Shown piece after piece: positions 15,301 through 22,304 of a DNA stretch of 22,304 nucleotides. The notes under the pieces were generated by a model. That model ran no database searches. It worked only from the letters and a program-made list of their open reading frames with translations, and was not told the origin of the DNA. Made by a program: the position numbers and the translations under genes. Position 1 is the first letter of the stretch, and every line of letters begins with the position of its first letter. The stretch comes from DATLYB01 sp964502525. Lineage in GTDB: Bacteria; Bacteroidota; Bacteroidia; Chitinophagales; CAIOSU01. The stretch covers positions 1 through 22,304 of the forward strand of contig CAZCXH010000074.1 of NCBI GenBank assembly GCA_964502525.1, written 5' to 3'.

Positions 15301-15775
15301 GATTGCCCCCAGAGGTCACCGAATTGAAATAGTAGATGTTTATAACATTAGCGATATCATTTGCAGCCGTGATCGTTCCCTCCTCGCTATTGTCAAAATC
15401 AAAGTAGGTGTCATTATCAATATAGTGTTCAGGCGCACATTCAAAAAATTGGATATTGGCATTGATATACAAAGAATTCAAGTCAGTCATTGCCGTTGCC
15501 AATTGCGTGGTTGTTAATCCCCCCGTGCCATCGGTATGGCGGACGATATGATTCTGAACAGGTATAGTGGTAACAGCCAGTGCTTGCGCTGCCAGATCAA
15601 AACCTTGGCGCATGGTTCGGGTCTGACTGAGATAGTTGAGTTGCGCTTGCGTTGGGACAGTCCCGCAGGGCATGATATTCTGTGCAGATAGCTGACAGGC
15701 TATGCTTTGCAGCAGCGCAAAAAATACGAATACATGCCTCCGGACGATAGCTCTCGTGGTTTTAGATAGTTCCAT
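12368..15775 (-). CDS. Secreted M43 metalloprotease with Cys-rich repeats, Asn/Trp linkers and T9SS sorting domain
   Basis: The 1135-residue product has a signal peptide (about 1-31) and an M43/pappalysin-type zinc protease domain (about 35-295). That domain shows HEMGHYFSLYH at 188-198 (His188, His192, His198 as ligands, Glu189 catalytic) and a Met-turn NIMSY near 261-265. Residues about 296-530 form a cysteine-rich string of C-x-D-x-D-x-C-T repeats like those of some eukaryotic matrix proteins. Three similar beta modules follow (about 537-649, 684-800 and 916-1030; hallmark RIENVAPYAL and ATPWSG), separated by Asn-rich linkers at 651-683 and 801-915. A type A T9SS C-terminal domain (about 1053-1135, VFPNPNQGEF) implies export across the outer membrane and surface attachment or release. 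The gene lies 160 bp from the upstream gene, so it may have its own promoter. The proteolytic target is unknown. Confidence 0.88.
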   Translation of the reverse strand: MELSKTTRAIVRRHVFVFFALLQSIACQLSAQNIMPCGTVPTQAQLNYLSQTRTMRQGFDLAAQALAVTTIPVQNHIVRHTDGTGGLTTTQLATAMTDLNSLYINANIQFFECAPEHYIDNDTYFDFDNSEEGTITAANDIANVINIYYFNSVTSGGNPACGYAHFPPSADNMFMDNGCALNGSTLSHEMGHYFSLYHTHSKGNDCPCDELVNGSNCSTAADELCDTPADPNLSGMVDANCAYIGTGTDANGDAYNPLTDNIMSYSDKPCRKFFTADQYNRIAFSAANDRDYLACDIPCVQHTDCPDDGDPCTFEFCDDGTCSSAPDECTVPAICCNDNDPCTQDICGGEIPTCGHQPIICTDDGDPCTIDQCVDGQCNTPVICIADGPCFPSECINGVCVTIPPDCNDNDACTLDSCRSFGSPLGCFHTPKTCPPSDGPCAYYQCVNGQCTSFPANCDDGDACTIDSCINYPPIGCVNTPVNCNDGDVCNGIETCNPSTGLCIPGTPLICNDGDACTTDACVPFSGCSYSSGGRAVVGFTLVREGRGGDIGPLNNFDVINTRCRVNIRAEVTCPGGIRSVVFRLNGSIHRIENVFPYALAGNSGGNYYQLNLGPGLYHLEATPWSGHNGTGTPGASYDLWFTVISGRCDNNNNNNWNNNNNNNNNWNNNNNWNNNNNNNNNNCRGEVIGFTLVREGRGGDIGPLYNNDIVTTDCGVNIRAEVACQSNIRSVQFLINGSTHRIENVAPYALEGDNSSNYRRLSLRPGLYRMRAIPWSGYNATGSQGFSYEIWFTVSSSRCNSNNNWNNNNNWNNNNNWNNNNNNWNNNNNNWNNNNNNWNNNNNWNNNNNNQNNNNNNWNNNNNNQNNNNNNNNWNNNNNNQNNNNNQNNNNNNWNNNNNNQNNNNNNWNNNNNNCPGEVVSFTLVRAGTTGEIDILDHGDLINSTCKVNIRADVICPGSVRSVVFRINGNYYRIENSAPYALAGDNSGNYNQLNLAPGTYNLKATPWSGINGTGTEGISHELSFTIVQNARTCLTNNYSQKTSGTEDETGYNMKVFPNPNQGEFNVELNLEKSSELEILLYDIEGKLIYRNRKLSVDGNYIEKISLDPHAVGIYFLSVEVNGILTREKILYTSR
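13031..13375 (-). repeat. Long Asn-rich linker coding repeat (N5-8 punctuated by Trp/Gln)
   Basis: This in-frame tract encodes residues 801-915 of the protease: 98 Asn, 11 Trp, 5 Gln and one Ser. The runs are mostly five or six Asn between single Trp or Gln. At the DNA level AAC/AAT codons form triplet runs with longer nested units. One unit of about 42 bp (N6-W-N6-Q) recurs near 13040-13260, and a 21 bp unit (N6-W) recurs three times near 13260-13325. Confidence 0.95.
13727..13825 (-). repeat. Short Asn-rich linker coding repeat
   Basis: This tract encodes residues 651-683, arranged N6-W-N9-W-N5-W-N10, joining the first and second beta modules. It is the same design as the longer linker but with Trp only and more uneven spacing. 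Confidence 0.95.
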
Positions 15776-15835
15776 TTTTTAATGTTTTTTTGGGTGAAGC
15801 CATGCAAGTTAAAACGGTGGGAAAGTGCGGATGGA

Positions 15836-15890
15836 ACCTGATAGGAGATTAGTGGAGATTCCGTAAGATTTTCACAGATTTATTTCCGGA
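15836..15890 (-). pseudogene. Short relic resembling the 3' end of the DUF4248-like gene
   Basis: On the minus strand the sequence reads CCGGAAA, AATCTG, AAAATCTT, CGGAA, CTC and TAAT in the same order as the last codons and stop of the 21823-22209 gene. With a 2-base insertion it encodes KSVKILRNLH-stop against KSAKIFRKLG-stop. It may be a gene remnant, or both may derive from an interspersed repeat of the AATCTGTGAAAATC type seen in this phylum. Confidence 0.25.
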
Positions 15891-15935
15891 TTTTGCATTA
15901 CATTACCTTTTGTTGTGAATTAACAGGGTGGCAGC

Positions 15936-18197
15936 TTAAACTTTCACCAATCTTCTTACCGTTTTCTCCCCTCCAATATTTATCTCAATCAAATAAACTC
16001 CGGGAGCAATACCGCTGCCGTCAAAAGTGAATTTGTTGATCCCTTTTGAGAGGTTGCTTTCCATCAGGTTTTTCAGTTTGCTTCCGATGGAGTTGTAGAG
16101 AACCACTTTCACTTGTTCATCCTGCTGTAAGTAGAATGATAATTCAAAGTTTGAATTGAAGGGGTTGGGGATGATTTGGACATGATTCAACTCATCAATG
16201 GAATTTTCCAAAGGCTCAACCGAGCCGCTCATTTCAACCAGAGATTCTTCTGTTTTGCGGCTACCTCCGCATCCGTCTATAAATGCCTGAAACAGAGAAC
16301 CGGTTACTGCGGTAAACCCCGGTTTCAGGTAAATGGCATCCGCGGCATCGAATGTCACTTGAAAGAGGGGCAGTATCGTGTTTGCTGAGGTAATTGTTTC
16401 TGAGGATTCTGTCTTCAACGCTGTATATATGCCTGCATCAAGATTGATTGAACCATAGCAGCAGATCAAGCTGTCATGGTGACAACCTCCAATCACTACC
16501 ATATCCCAATATTTCAATGAAGGAACAACAAATGTCACTGTGTTCCCTGTCTGCTGAAATGTTAATTGCTTTGCAATCCCAAAGCTTAGGTCGGGCGAGG
16601 CAAACCAAATATTGGAAATGGTTTCTGTCGTTGTATAGGATATATTAATATTATTTGCTGCTATGGGTTCTATTTTATTTCCATTAGTGTCTCTCCAATC
16701 AAGTGTATTGTTTAAAAAGTTCAGGAGGTGCAGTACTTGTCTGCCTCCGATTTGTTTTCCCACGACCGTAATTTTCCCCTGCTGTGGTGGCCAATTATTA
16801 ATTCCGTAAGTATTATCTGTTATTGAAACTACGGGACTGTTAAATGTCCCACCGCCTCTCAATAAATTCTGGTAAGCTACTGAAAAGTCGTAATAGCTAA
16901 TCAATGCCTGTTTCAATTGGTCAGGCATTTGCAAATTAGAGTTTGGAAAATATTCCTTGCCCAGCATATGTTCTCCTAACTCGATATGAGCGCCACCAAA
17001 AGCAAAAATCACAGCATCGGTAAATAATACCGCAGGCGTATTAAAACTTCCCGGATTGTCTGCTACATTGTAATTCATGTAAGCAGCTAAGACTGTCTTC
17101 TTTGTATTGCTGCTGTATGCGTCATTATTGGTAATTATTGTTGCTAAGTCAGCATATGTTTCATTCGGACTCCATATTTCTGTGTATAAAAAATCAACCG
17201 GGGCGGTTGCAATGCTGCCTTGTTGACCAAATTGATTGACTGCATTGAAAACAAGTTTTTTGCCAGGGTGCGATGTTTTCATCGCTTGAATAAATGAATT
17301 GAAAGAGTTTGCCAGGTCAATTTGCCCTCCGCTGTAATTATAAACGGTTCCTCGACCGCCAAGTTGGTCAATATGATAGCCGTCAAAATCGTAAACAGAA
17401 TACATATCCGTATTCCTTGCTGTTATGTATTGCTGCCAATCGGTGTTAGATGGATCTAACAAGTAAATTGGGCTTTTAAAAAAGCCAGGAACATCAAAAA
17501 AATCTTTTGTGGCATGAGCGGCATCCGTGTATATATACCAACTTTCCTGAACACCGTCAATTGCTGCATCATTCAATGCCCCATAGCACAAATTATAACT
17601 CATCGTATTCATCCCAGCTTGTTTTGCTTTTGAAATATATTCTTGAACTGTGGATTTATAAATCATTCTGTTAGCAATATCAAACCATGTAGAGGAAGGA
17701 TTTGCAACTGTCCCCGCCAAAGGTTTATGATGTTTTTCTCCCCAATCGTAAAACTGCAAACCATTAATATGAAAACGGATTAAGCTTTCTATTACATTGT
17801 CAATATCGCTGTTGCTCAATTGAGGAAATTTTGATAAAAACCCGTAACGAGGAAAAACTGTCCAGTCACTTGAAACATCGATGCCGATACTCCCATGGGT
17901 AATTTCTTCTCCATTTTCAATGCTGTATAGATCTATCAAATAGCCTTGGAAATCATTAGAAGGCGTTATCCAAGTCCAATTTCTTGATGAGTAATTGATT
18001 TCGAGTAATGTCTGGTCTAAAAATCTATATCTGATTTTGGAATTTGCAGGCGGATCAGTGTCCACGGAAATAGAAACAATATCATTGGGATGGTAAACTG
18101 CCTTATCTGTTGAAAGGATTTGAGCGTTTGTGAGGATACATAAAAGTATTAAGGCTGTGCTTGGCAGAATTTTTTTGTTTTCATTTATATATAGCAT
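15936..18197 (-). CDS. Secreted GH66 glycoside hydrolase, probable dextranase
   Basis: The 753-residue product has a signal peptide (about 1-25), an N-terminal Ig-like domain (about 30-110), and then the GH66 hallmark DWTVFPRYGFLS (111-122). A TIM-barrel follows with FDGYHIDQLG (271-280; Asp272 or Asp277 as nucleophile) and FLYTEIW (336-342; Glu340 as acid/base). GH66 enzymes cleave or rearrange alpha-1,6-glucan (dextran). No extra CBM35-like insert is evident in the barrel, which favours a dextranase over a cyclising transferase. Residues about 580-643 form a 3-coathanger stack (AIYLKPGFTAVTGSLFQAFI), and residues 673-753 a T9SS sorting domain ending VRRLVKV. The start lies 11 bp after the stop of the upstream M43 gene, so the two are probably cotranscribed. 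The gene is visibly more AT-rich than tnaA. No SusC/SusD pair accompanies it. Confidence 0.85.
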   Translation of the reverse strand: MLYINENKKILPSTALILLCILTNAQILSTDKAVYHPNDIVSISVDTDPPANSKIRYRFLDQTLLEINYSSRNWTWITPSNDFQGYLIDLYSIENGEEITHGSIGIDVSSDWTVFPRYGFLSKFPQLSNSDIDNVIESLIRFHINGLQFYDWGEKHHKPLAGTVANPSSTWFDIANRMIYKSTVQEYISKAKQAGMNTMSYNLCYGALNDAAIDGVQESWYIYTDAAHATKDFFDVPGFFKSPIYLLDPSNTDWQQYITARNTDMYSVYDFDGYHIDQLGGRGTVYNYSGGQIDLANSFNSFIQAMKTSHPGKKLVFNAVNQFGQQGSIATAPVDFLYTEIWSPNETYADLATIITNNDAYSSNTKKTVLAAYMNYNVADNPGSFNTPAVLFTDAVIFAFGGAHIELGEHMLGKEYFPNSNLQMPDQLKQALISYYDFSVAYQNLLRGGGTFNSPVVSITDNTYGINNWPPQQGKITVVGKQIGGRQVLHLLNFLNNTLDWRDTNGNKIEPIAANNINISYTTTETISNIWFASPDLSFGIAKQLTFQQTGNTVTFVVPSLKYWDMVVIGGCHHDSLICCYGSINLDAGIYTALKTESSETITSANTILPLFQVTFDAADAIYLKPGFTAVTGSLFQAFIDGCGGSRKTEESLVEMSGSVEPLENSIDELNHVQIIPNPFNSNFELSFYLQQDEQVKVVLYNSIGSKLKNLMESNLSKGINKFTFDGSGIAPGVYLIEINIGGEKTVRRLVKV

Positions 18198-18208
18198 TAT
18201 GAGGATTA

Positions 18209-19717
18209 CTACACCTTCACCAGCCTCCTCACGCTCCTCTCCCCTCCCACATTTATCTCAATCAAATAAACTCCGGGAGCAAGACCACTGCCATCAAAAG
18301 CAAACTTGTTGTTACCATTTGTGAGGCTACTTTCAAGTAGGTCCTTAATCTTGGCTCCCAACGAATTGTAGAGAATCACATTCACCTGCTCATCTTGCGA
18401 TAATGTGATTGAGATTTCAAAGGTTGAACTGAAGGGGTTAGGATAAATTTGGAACACTCTTTTTTCACCATAGGAATCAATCGGTTTGTTGATTGATACA
18501 GAAGGATTCGAATTATAGTCAAGCTTGAGCGCGGAAAAATCACAATCGGAAGCTGTGATTAAAACACTGCCATTTCCGGTAGGTGCTGCAAGAAAGTCCG
18601 GGTATAAGGTAACTTCCTGGCCGCCTATAGCGGCAATCGTTGTTCCGCCAATGGTCGTATTGACACCGGGAACATTCCATAAAATCAAAGCTGACGTTAT
18701 AAAATAACCAGAAAATGTGTTTGCTGGTCCTATAGGGAAAACAGGGGGAGATATGCAGCCAATGAGGTCATTATCGGTGCTTAAAGAAGAATTAATTCTA
18801 TCATATTGATTCGATGTAATTGCGCTAGTATTAAAGCAAAAAGTGCCAAGGTTTGACCTCCTTAAACCCCAATATGACATAACATTAGTATATGGAGGAC
18901 TAAAATTAGTGGCTCCCTTTGGGTCTCGGCAGGTTCCATTGTAAACGCAACTACCGGCTGAAAACGAATAGCATACGTCATTACCATAAGCAAATGGATC
19001 AGCAGGTGTATCACTAATTTTATCCGCAGCAGTAGAAGAATTACTGCCATCTATATTTTCAAAACTTGTACCTCCCCAATTTTCAAAAGTATGAAATAAC
19101 CCAAGGCAATGTCCCATTTCATGGGCTATGGTATGCGCAATTCCGATATTATTTTGAACTACGGAAAAATATGTATTGGGTATGTCATAGGCGGATCCTC
19201 CAATAGAACCACTACCGTTATTCAATTCAAAATGATAGAAAATATTAATGCAGTTGGGAACTAAATGAGGATTTAATAATGCTTCATTTGCCGTGTTAAA
19301 CCTGTTAATTTGAGTATTGTCAATAGAATCGGTACCCATCTTTATAAAACATATGTTGTAAGAAGAATAATCCGATACCAATTGTTCAAATTCACTTTGA
19401 ATTTCCACTGCGGTGGCAGCCGCAGATGAACCATCATTATCTCTGCAAATATGGAAATAGATTCTTATCAAATATTCAGTTCTCGACAGGCGATAACGAC
19501 CGGATTGTGACTCAAAATCCAAAGCCGCCTTTAAAGCAGCTGAATCAATTCTATACCCCCCACACAACTTTGGCTCTTCGTTAGCCCTGATACTTGAGTT
19601 TGCTTGGAGCAAAATGTGATTTTGTGCTTGAATTTCAACTTCCATCATGATTACAAAAAACGGCAAGCACAGCAATTTCACTATGGAGCAATTTCTGTAT
19701 TGCATTATATCTTTCAT
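18209..19717 (-). CDS. Secreted M43 metalloprotease with T9SS sorting domain
   Basis: The 502-residue product has a signal peptide (about 1-32, ending EIQAQ). A pappalysin-like M43 domain (about 80-320) carries the zinc motif HEMGHCLGLFH at 199-209 (ligands His199, His203, His209; catalytic Glu200) and a Met-turn NVMSY near 278-282. Paired cysteines in YSFSAGSCVYNGTC are typical of the family. A short beta region (about 325-400) precedes a T9SS domain (424-502). That domain is about 70% identical by eye to the one of the next gene, although the catalytic parts are unrelated. It starts 39 bp after the stop of the YadA-like gene and ends 11 bp before the GH66 start, consistent with a three-gene operon. 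It would act outside the cell; the substrate is unknown. Confidence 0.88.
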   Translation of the reverse strand: MKDIMQYRNCSIVKLLCLPFFVIMMEVEIQAQNHILLQANSSIRANEEPKLCGGYRIDSAALKAALDFESQSGRYRLSRTEYLIRIYFHICRDNDGSSAAATAVEIQSEFEQLVSDYSSYNICFIKMGTDSIDNTQINRFNTANEALLNPHLVPNCINIFYHFELNNGSGSIGGSAYDIPNTYFSVVQNNIGIAHTIAHEMGHCLGLFHTFENWGGTSFENIDGSNSSTAADKISDTPADPFAYGNDVCYSFSAGSCVYNGTCRDPKGATNFSPPYTNVMSYWGLRRSNLGTFCFNTSAITSNQYDRINSSLSTDNDLIGCISPPVFPIGPANTFSGYFITSALILWNVPGVNTTIGGTTIAAIGGQEVTLYPDFLAAPTGNGSVLITASDCDFSALKLDYNSNPSVSINKPIDSYGEKRVFQIYPNPFSSTFEISITLSQDEQVNVILYNSLGAKIKDLLESSLTNGNNKFAFDGSGLAPGVYLIEINVGGERSVRRLVKV

Positions 19718-19756
19718 GGCTTCATTTTTAATTTCTACTATTTTGCACTTGGAATC

Positions 19757-21535
19757 CTATTCCTGCCGGGCCGTCAACTCATCAATTTTCTTTTCCAGCT
19801 CTTTTATTTTATTATTAAGCTGGAGGATATACAGCGTGTTTTCTTCGGTTTTCTCGATCACCTTCGTTTGCATCTCGCCCACGCTGAAGCCACCGTTTTC
19901 ATCCACATCATCTGAAGATGGCATCCCCGGAAGGCGTTTTTCGCGTTCAATATACTTTCCCAATTGCTCAAGCGGCATGAGCGGGTGGTCTTTTGCAAAA
20001 ACATAATCGGGCCAGTTGCCCTTCAACTGCACCTTTACTTCTTCACAGATAATTTTCCCGTTAACGCTCAGCTTGAATCCTGTTGCGGGATGGTCATCGC
20101 CTAGCACCACAGAAACATCTGCATTACCCAGAACCATCGTATTGCTTGTTGTTACCCATGCCGCATAGCCTATCGCTGCGGAGTTAGTGATATTTGCTAC
20201 TCCCTGCGCGTAGCGTCCTATGAACGTGTTACCACTTCCGGTATTCGAGTATCCAGCCTGAAAACCAATGGCTGTATTCTCATTACCAGTCGTATTGGAA
20301 TACAGCGCTTCGTCCCCTATCGCCACATTATCATCCCCGCTGGTATTTGAGAATAGCGCTTCACCGCCAACAGCCGTGTTGCTATAGGCGCCAATACTGG
20401 AATATAATGCCTGTACGCCAACGGCAGTATTCCATCCTCCGTCATCATTGGAATACAGCGCTTGGTAACCAAGCGCTGTGTTCTGGTTGCCGGTTGTATT
20501 AGTGAAAAGCGCCTTGGAACCCATAGCCGTATTCTCACATCCCCAGCAAAATGGGAAAGGAAAGCCAAACCCAATTCCGCTGTTATTCAGTCCACTTTCT
20601 GCACCAAAAAATACATTCTTCCCAGCCGAAGTGGAGGTTTCAATCCTGCCAGCGCGTACTCCATCCACTTTAAAGATTAGCGGTTGAGCATCGGTGGTTC
20701 CGATAAAATTGACAGAAGGACTGGTTCCCGCATTTCCAGTCAAACCCCATCCTCCGCCAGAACCTGAAGAAGGGATTTGCCATGATGCATTCCCACTGGC
20801 ATCACTGGTCAAAACTTTGCCTGCACCCTGTGTGCCGTCCGTCAATTTAAAGGTGCCGATCACATCGAGCTTTGCCGAAGGTGATGAAGTTCCTATGCCC
20901 ACATTAGCACTACTGCCAAGCACTAGGCTGTTGCTGGCGCTCACCTTTGCATTGGCGCCAATGGCGGTGGCATTGGTAAGGTTGGCAACGGTTACGTCAG
21001 CCAAATAGCCGAGCGCAGTGTTAAAAGTACCGGTAGTATTATGGTATAATGCCTGGTATCCCGTTGCAGTATTTTTTGTCCCTGATGAATTCGAGTATAA
21101 TGACCAACTGCCGATAGCGGTATTATAAGAGCCGATGCCGGAGCGCAGCGCATTTTGACCGATTGCGGTATTCTCACTGCCGGAAATATTATTCATCATT
21201 GCCCTGTACCCGACAGCAGTATTATTGCCACCGCTGCCATTTTTATTGAGGGCGTAATATCCAAAGGCAGTGTTATAATACCCGGCATTGGTGCTAAGCG
21301 CCTGAAAACCCAACGCTGTCGCGTAACGGGTGCCAGAGAGGGTGCCATCAATTTTCCCTGCCATCTGGCTGTTCACCTTGAATATCAAAGGCTGATGGGT
21401 GGCACCATTAGTGGTGCCAATGAAGGCATTGGGAGCAGTGCTTACATCGTTTCCGTCCGTGTCCCAGTTTTGAACCTGGGCGTTGAGCGTTGCCGCAACC
21501 AAGAGCAATATTGCTGATGAAAGTTTGGTTTTCAT
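19757..21535 (-). CDS. YadA-head-like repeat surface protein with C-terminal coiled coil
   Basis: The chosen start gives 592 residues with a clean signal peptide (MKTKLSSAILLLVAATLNAQ). The longer in-frame start at 21634 would translate through a repeat hairpin and bury the signal. About fifteen NTAxGxxAL-type motifs occur in two blocks (about 72-197 and 334-460), like the left-handed beta-roll of trimeric adhesin heads. Each block follows a similar FIGTT...QPLIFKV segment (38-54 and 277-290), so the protein is internally duplicated. A VGIGTSSPSAKLDVIG phrase (212-227) lies between. The C-terminus has NWPDYVFAKDHPLMPLEQL and a coiled coil (about 555-590), a combination common in Bacteroidota tail-fibre-like proteins. 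Probably a trimeric extracellular fibre. First gene of the likely operon with the M43 and GH66 genes. No T9SS domain is present. Confidence 0.85.
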   Translation of the reverse strand: MKTKLSSAILLLVAATLNAQVQNWDTDGNDVSTAPNAFIGTTNGATHQPLIFKVNSQMAGKIDGTLSGTRYATALGFQALSTNAGYYNTAFGYYALNKNGSGGNNTAVGYRAMMNNISGSENTAIGQNALRSGIGSYNTAIGSWSLYSNSSGTKNTATGYQALYHNTTGTFNTALGYLADVTVANLTNATAIGANAKVSASNSLVLGSSANVGIGTSSPSAKLDVIGTFKLTDGTQGAGKVLTSDASGNASWQIPSSGSGGGWGLTGNAGTSPSVNFIGTTDAQPLIFKVDGVRAGRIETSTSAGKNVFFGAESGLNNSGIGFGFPFPFCWGCENTAMGSKALFTNTTGNQNTALGYQALYSNDDGGWNTAVGVQALYSSIGAYSNTAVGGEALFSNTSGDDNVAIGDEALYSNTTGNENTAIGFQAGYSNTGSGNTFIGRYAQGVANITNSAAIGYAAWVTTSNTMVLGNADVSVVLGDDHPATGFKLSVNGKIICEEVKVQLKGNWPDYVFAKDHPLMPLEQLGKYIEREKRLPGMPSSDDVDENGGFSVGEMQTKVIEKTEENTLYILQLNNKIKELEKKIDELTARQE

Positions 21536-21611
21536 AATTTCATGATTTATGTTGTTATTAATAAGTTCATCATTTAGTGCATATTTTTCAGGTATTAGCT
21601 TTAAGCCACTG

Positions 21612-21658
21612 GCTTCAAGCCTCAAGCTGGCCAAAACTTGCAGCTTGTAGCTTGAAGC
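21612..21658. repeat. Interspersed hairpin repeat
   Basis: GCTTCAAGC (21612-21620) pairs with GCTTGAAGC (21650-21658), and CAAGCTG (21623-21629) pairs with CAGCTTG (21641-21647). Together they form a long imperfect hairpin with an 11-base loop. An adjacent palindrome AAGCCA-C-TGGCTT begins at 21603. It lies upstream of the YadA-like gene and looks like a REP-type element rather than a terminator. Confidence 0.5.
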
Positions 21659-21822
21659 GGAATGAATTATGTACTATTTCTTGCTCCCATTAATAAGTAC
21701 GGTTCTCCCTTGCTCCTTGCAACATGGAGTAATGCAGAAATGGAGAAATTTCAGACTAATGAATAATAATTACCCGATAAAGATAATACGAGTGAAAAAA
21801 GAGGTTGGGACTTTCTGAGATA

Positions 21823-22209
21823 TTAACCGAGTTTCCGGAAGATTTTAGCAGATTTTTCCGGTTTTTGGGAGCTTAGCATTGCCCTTGCCGATTCCAATTG
21901 TTCTTTTACATGCGCTATGCGGCTGTCATTTTCATCGAGGCTAAATCCTTCAGGGGTGCCGTGATGAACGATGAATGCAATCACCTGGTGAGAGTTGAGG
22001 ATATGCCCTTTGGGATTGTAGTCATCTTCATCAAACAACTCCGGCAGCAGCTTGACCGTATGTTTCAACCAAAGCATGATGGTGTTATAGCATGCTTCAT
22101 TTTTATAGAACTGCGCAAGCTGTGATTTGCTGTATGCCCTGACGGGAAAGGCTTTCATATCAGGGGTCAAATACCGCATTTTTCTTTTGGTTACCTGCTG
22201 ATTTTCCAT
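21823..22209 (-). CDS. Small DUF4248-like protein
   Basis: This 128-residue protein has no signal peptide or membrane segment. Its middle (FPVRAYSKSQLAQFY ... MLWLKHTVKLLPELFDEDDYNPKGHILNSHQVIAFIVHHGTPEG) follows the pattern of DUF4248 proteins of Bacteroidota. These are small, helix-turn-helix-sized proteins of unknown role, often found singly near surface or mobile genes. The N-terminus is basic (VTKRKMRYL) and the C-terminus is a charged helix (SRIAHVKEQLESARAML). A DNA-binding role is possible but unproven. It is transcribed towards the YadA-like gene with about 290 bp between, so cotranscription is uncertain. The family assignment is by pattern only. Confidence 0.65.
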   Translation of the reverse strand: MENQQVTKRKMRYLTPDMKAFPVRAYSKSQLAQFYKNEACYNTIMLWLKHTVKLLPELFDEDDYNPKGHILNSHQVIAFIVHHGTPEGFSLDENDSRIAHVKEQLESARAMLSSQKPEKSAKIFRKLG

Positions 22210-22304
22210 TGTACGTTTTTATGCAATCACAAACAATCAGAAGGGGAGTGAAAAGTAAAAAGGCTTTTTCATATTTAATAATCCGGTAAAAAGAAAAATA
22301 TTCA

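Noticed and set aside
21536..21634. N-terminal extension of the YadA-like protein
   Set aside because: It translates part of a hairpin repeat and places the clear signal peptide internally; the Met at 21535 begins that signal peptide.

Overview
The window looks like chromosomal DNA of a member of the Bacteroidota. The signs are three secreted proteins with type IX secretion system (T9SS) C-terminal sorting domains, a TonB-dependent-receptor-like barrel with a carboxypeptidase-regulatory-like N-terminal domain, cell-surface proteins with VGIGT-type repeats, a DUF4248-like small protein, and promoter candidates of the TTG-N18/19-TAnnTTTG type used by this phylum. Ribosome binding sites are not conspicuous, also as expected for the group. 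No phage, plasmid or CRISPR genes are visible.

Layout from left to right. Positions 220-2568 (-) encode an outer-membrane beta-barrel receptor, and 2783-3304 (-) a GNAT acetyltransferase. Positions 3472-6915 (-) encode a 1147-residue surface protein with VGIGT repeats, a MAM-like jelly roll and a region resembling the peptidase-G2 tail-fibre domain. Positions 7136-8335 (+) encode an exported thioredoxin-fold protein. Positions 8447-9835 (-) encode tryptophanase, and divergent from it 10193-10894 (+) encodes a Crp/Fnr-family regulator. Two TGAC-N4-GTCA dyads flank that regulator, one of them just upstream of tnaA. A gene-free 1.1 kb stretch follows (10895-11997), filled by a terminator-like hairpin and nested palindromic MITE-like repeats. 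A tRNA-Leu(GAG) with a good promoter lies at 11998-12079 (-).

The right half is a cluster of secreted proteins on the minus strand. Positions 12368-15775 encode an M43 metalloprotease. It continues into cysteine-rich repeats and three beta modules joined by almost pure Asn linkers punctuated by Trp and Gln, and it ends in a T9SS domain. Upstream of it, three closely spaced genes read 21535 to 15936 and look like one operon: a YadA-head-like repeat protein, a second M43 protease with a T9SS domain, and a GH66 dextranase-like glycosidase with a 3-coathanger stack and a T9SS domain. A DUF4248-like small gene (21823-22209) precedes them.

The most unusual object is the Asn/Trp/Gln linker system of the 1135-residue protease. 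The secreted cluster as a whole suggests a module for attacking extracellular polymers (alpha-1,6-glucan and protein); that reading is inference from domain content. The tryptophanase/Crp-Fnr pair with matching dyads is a plausible local regulatory circuit.
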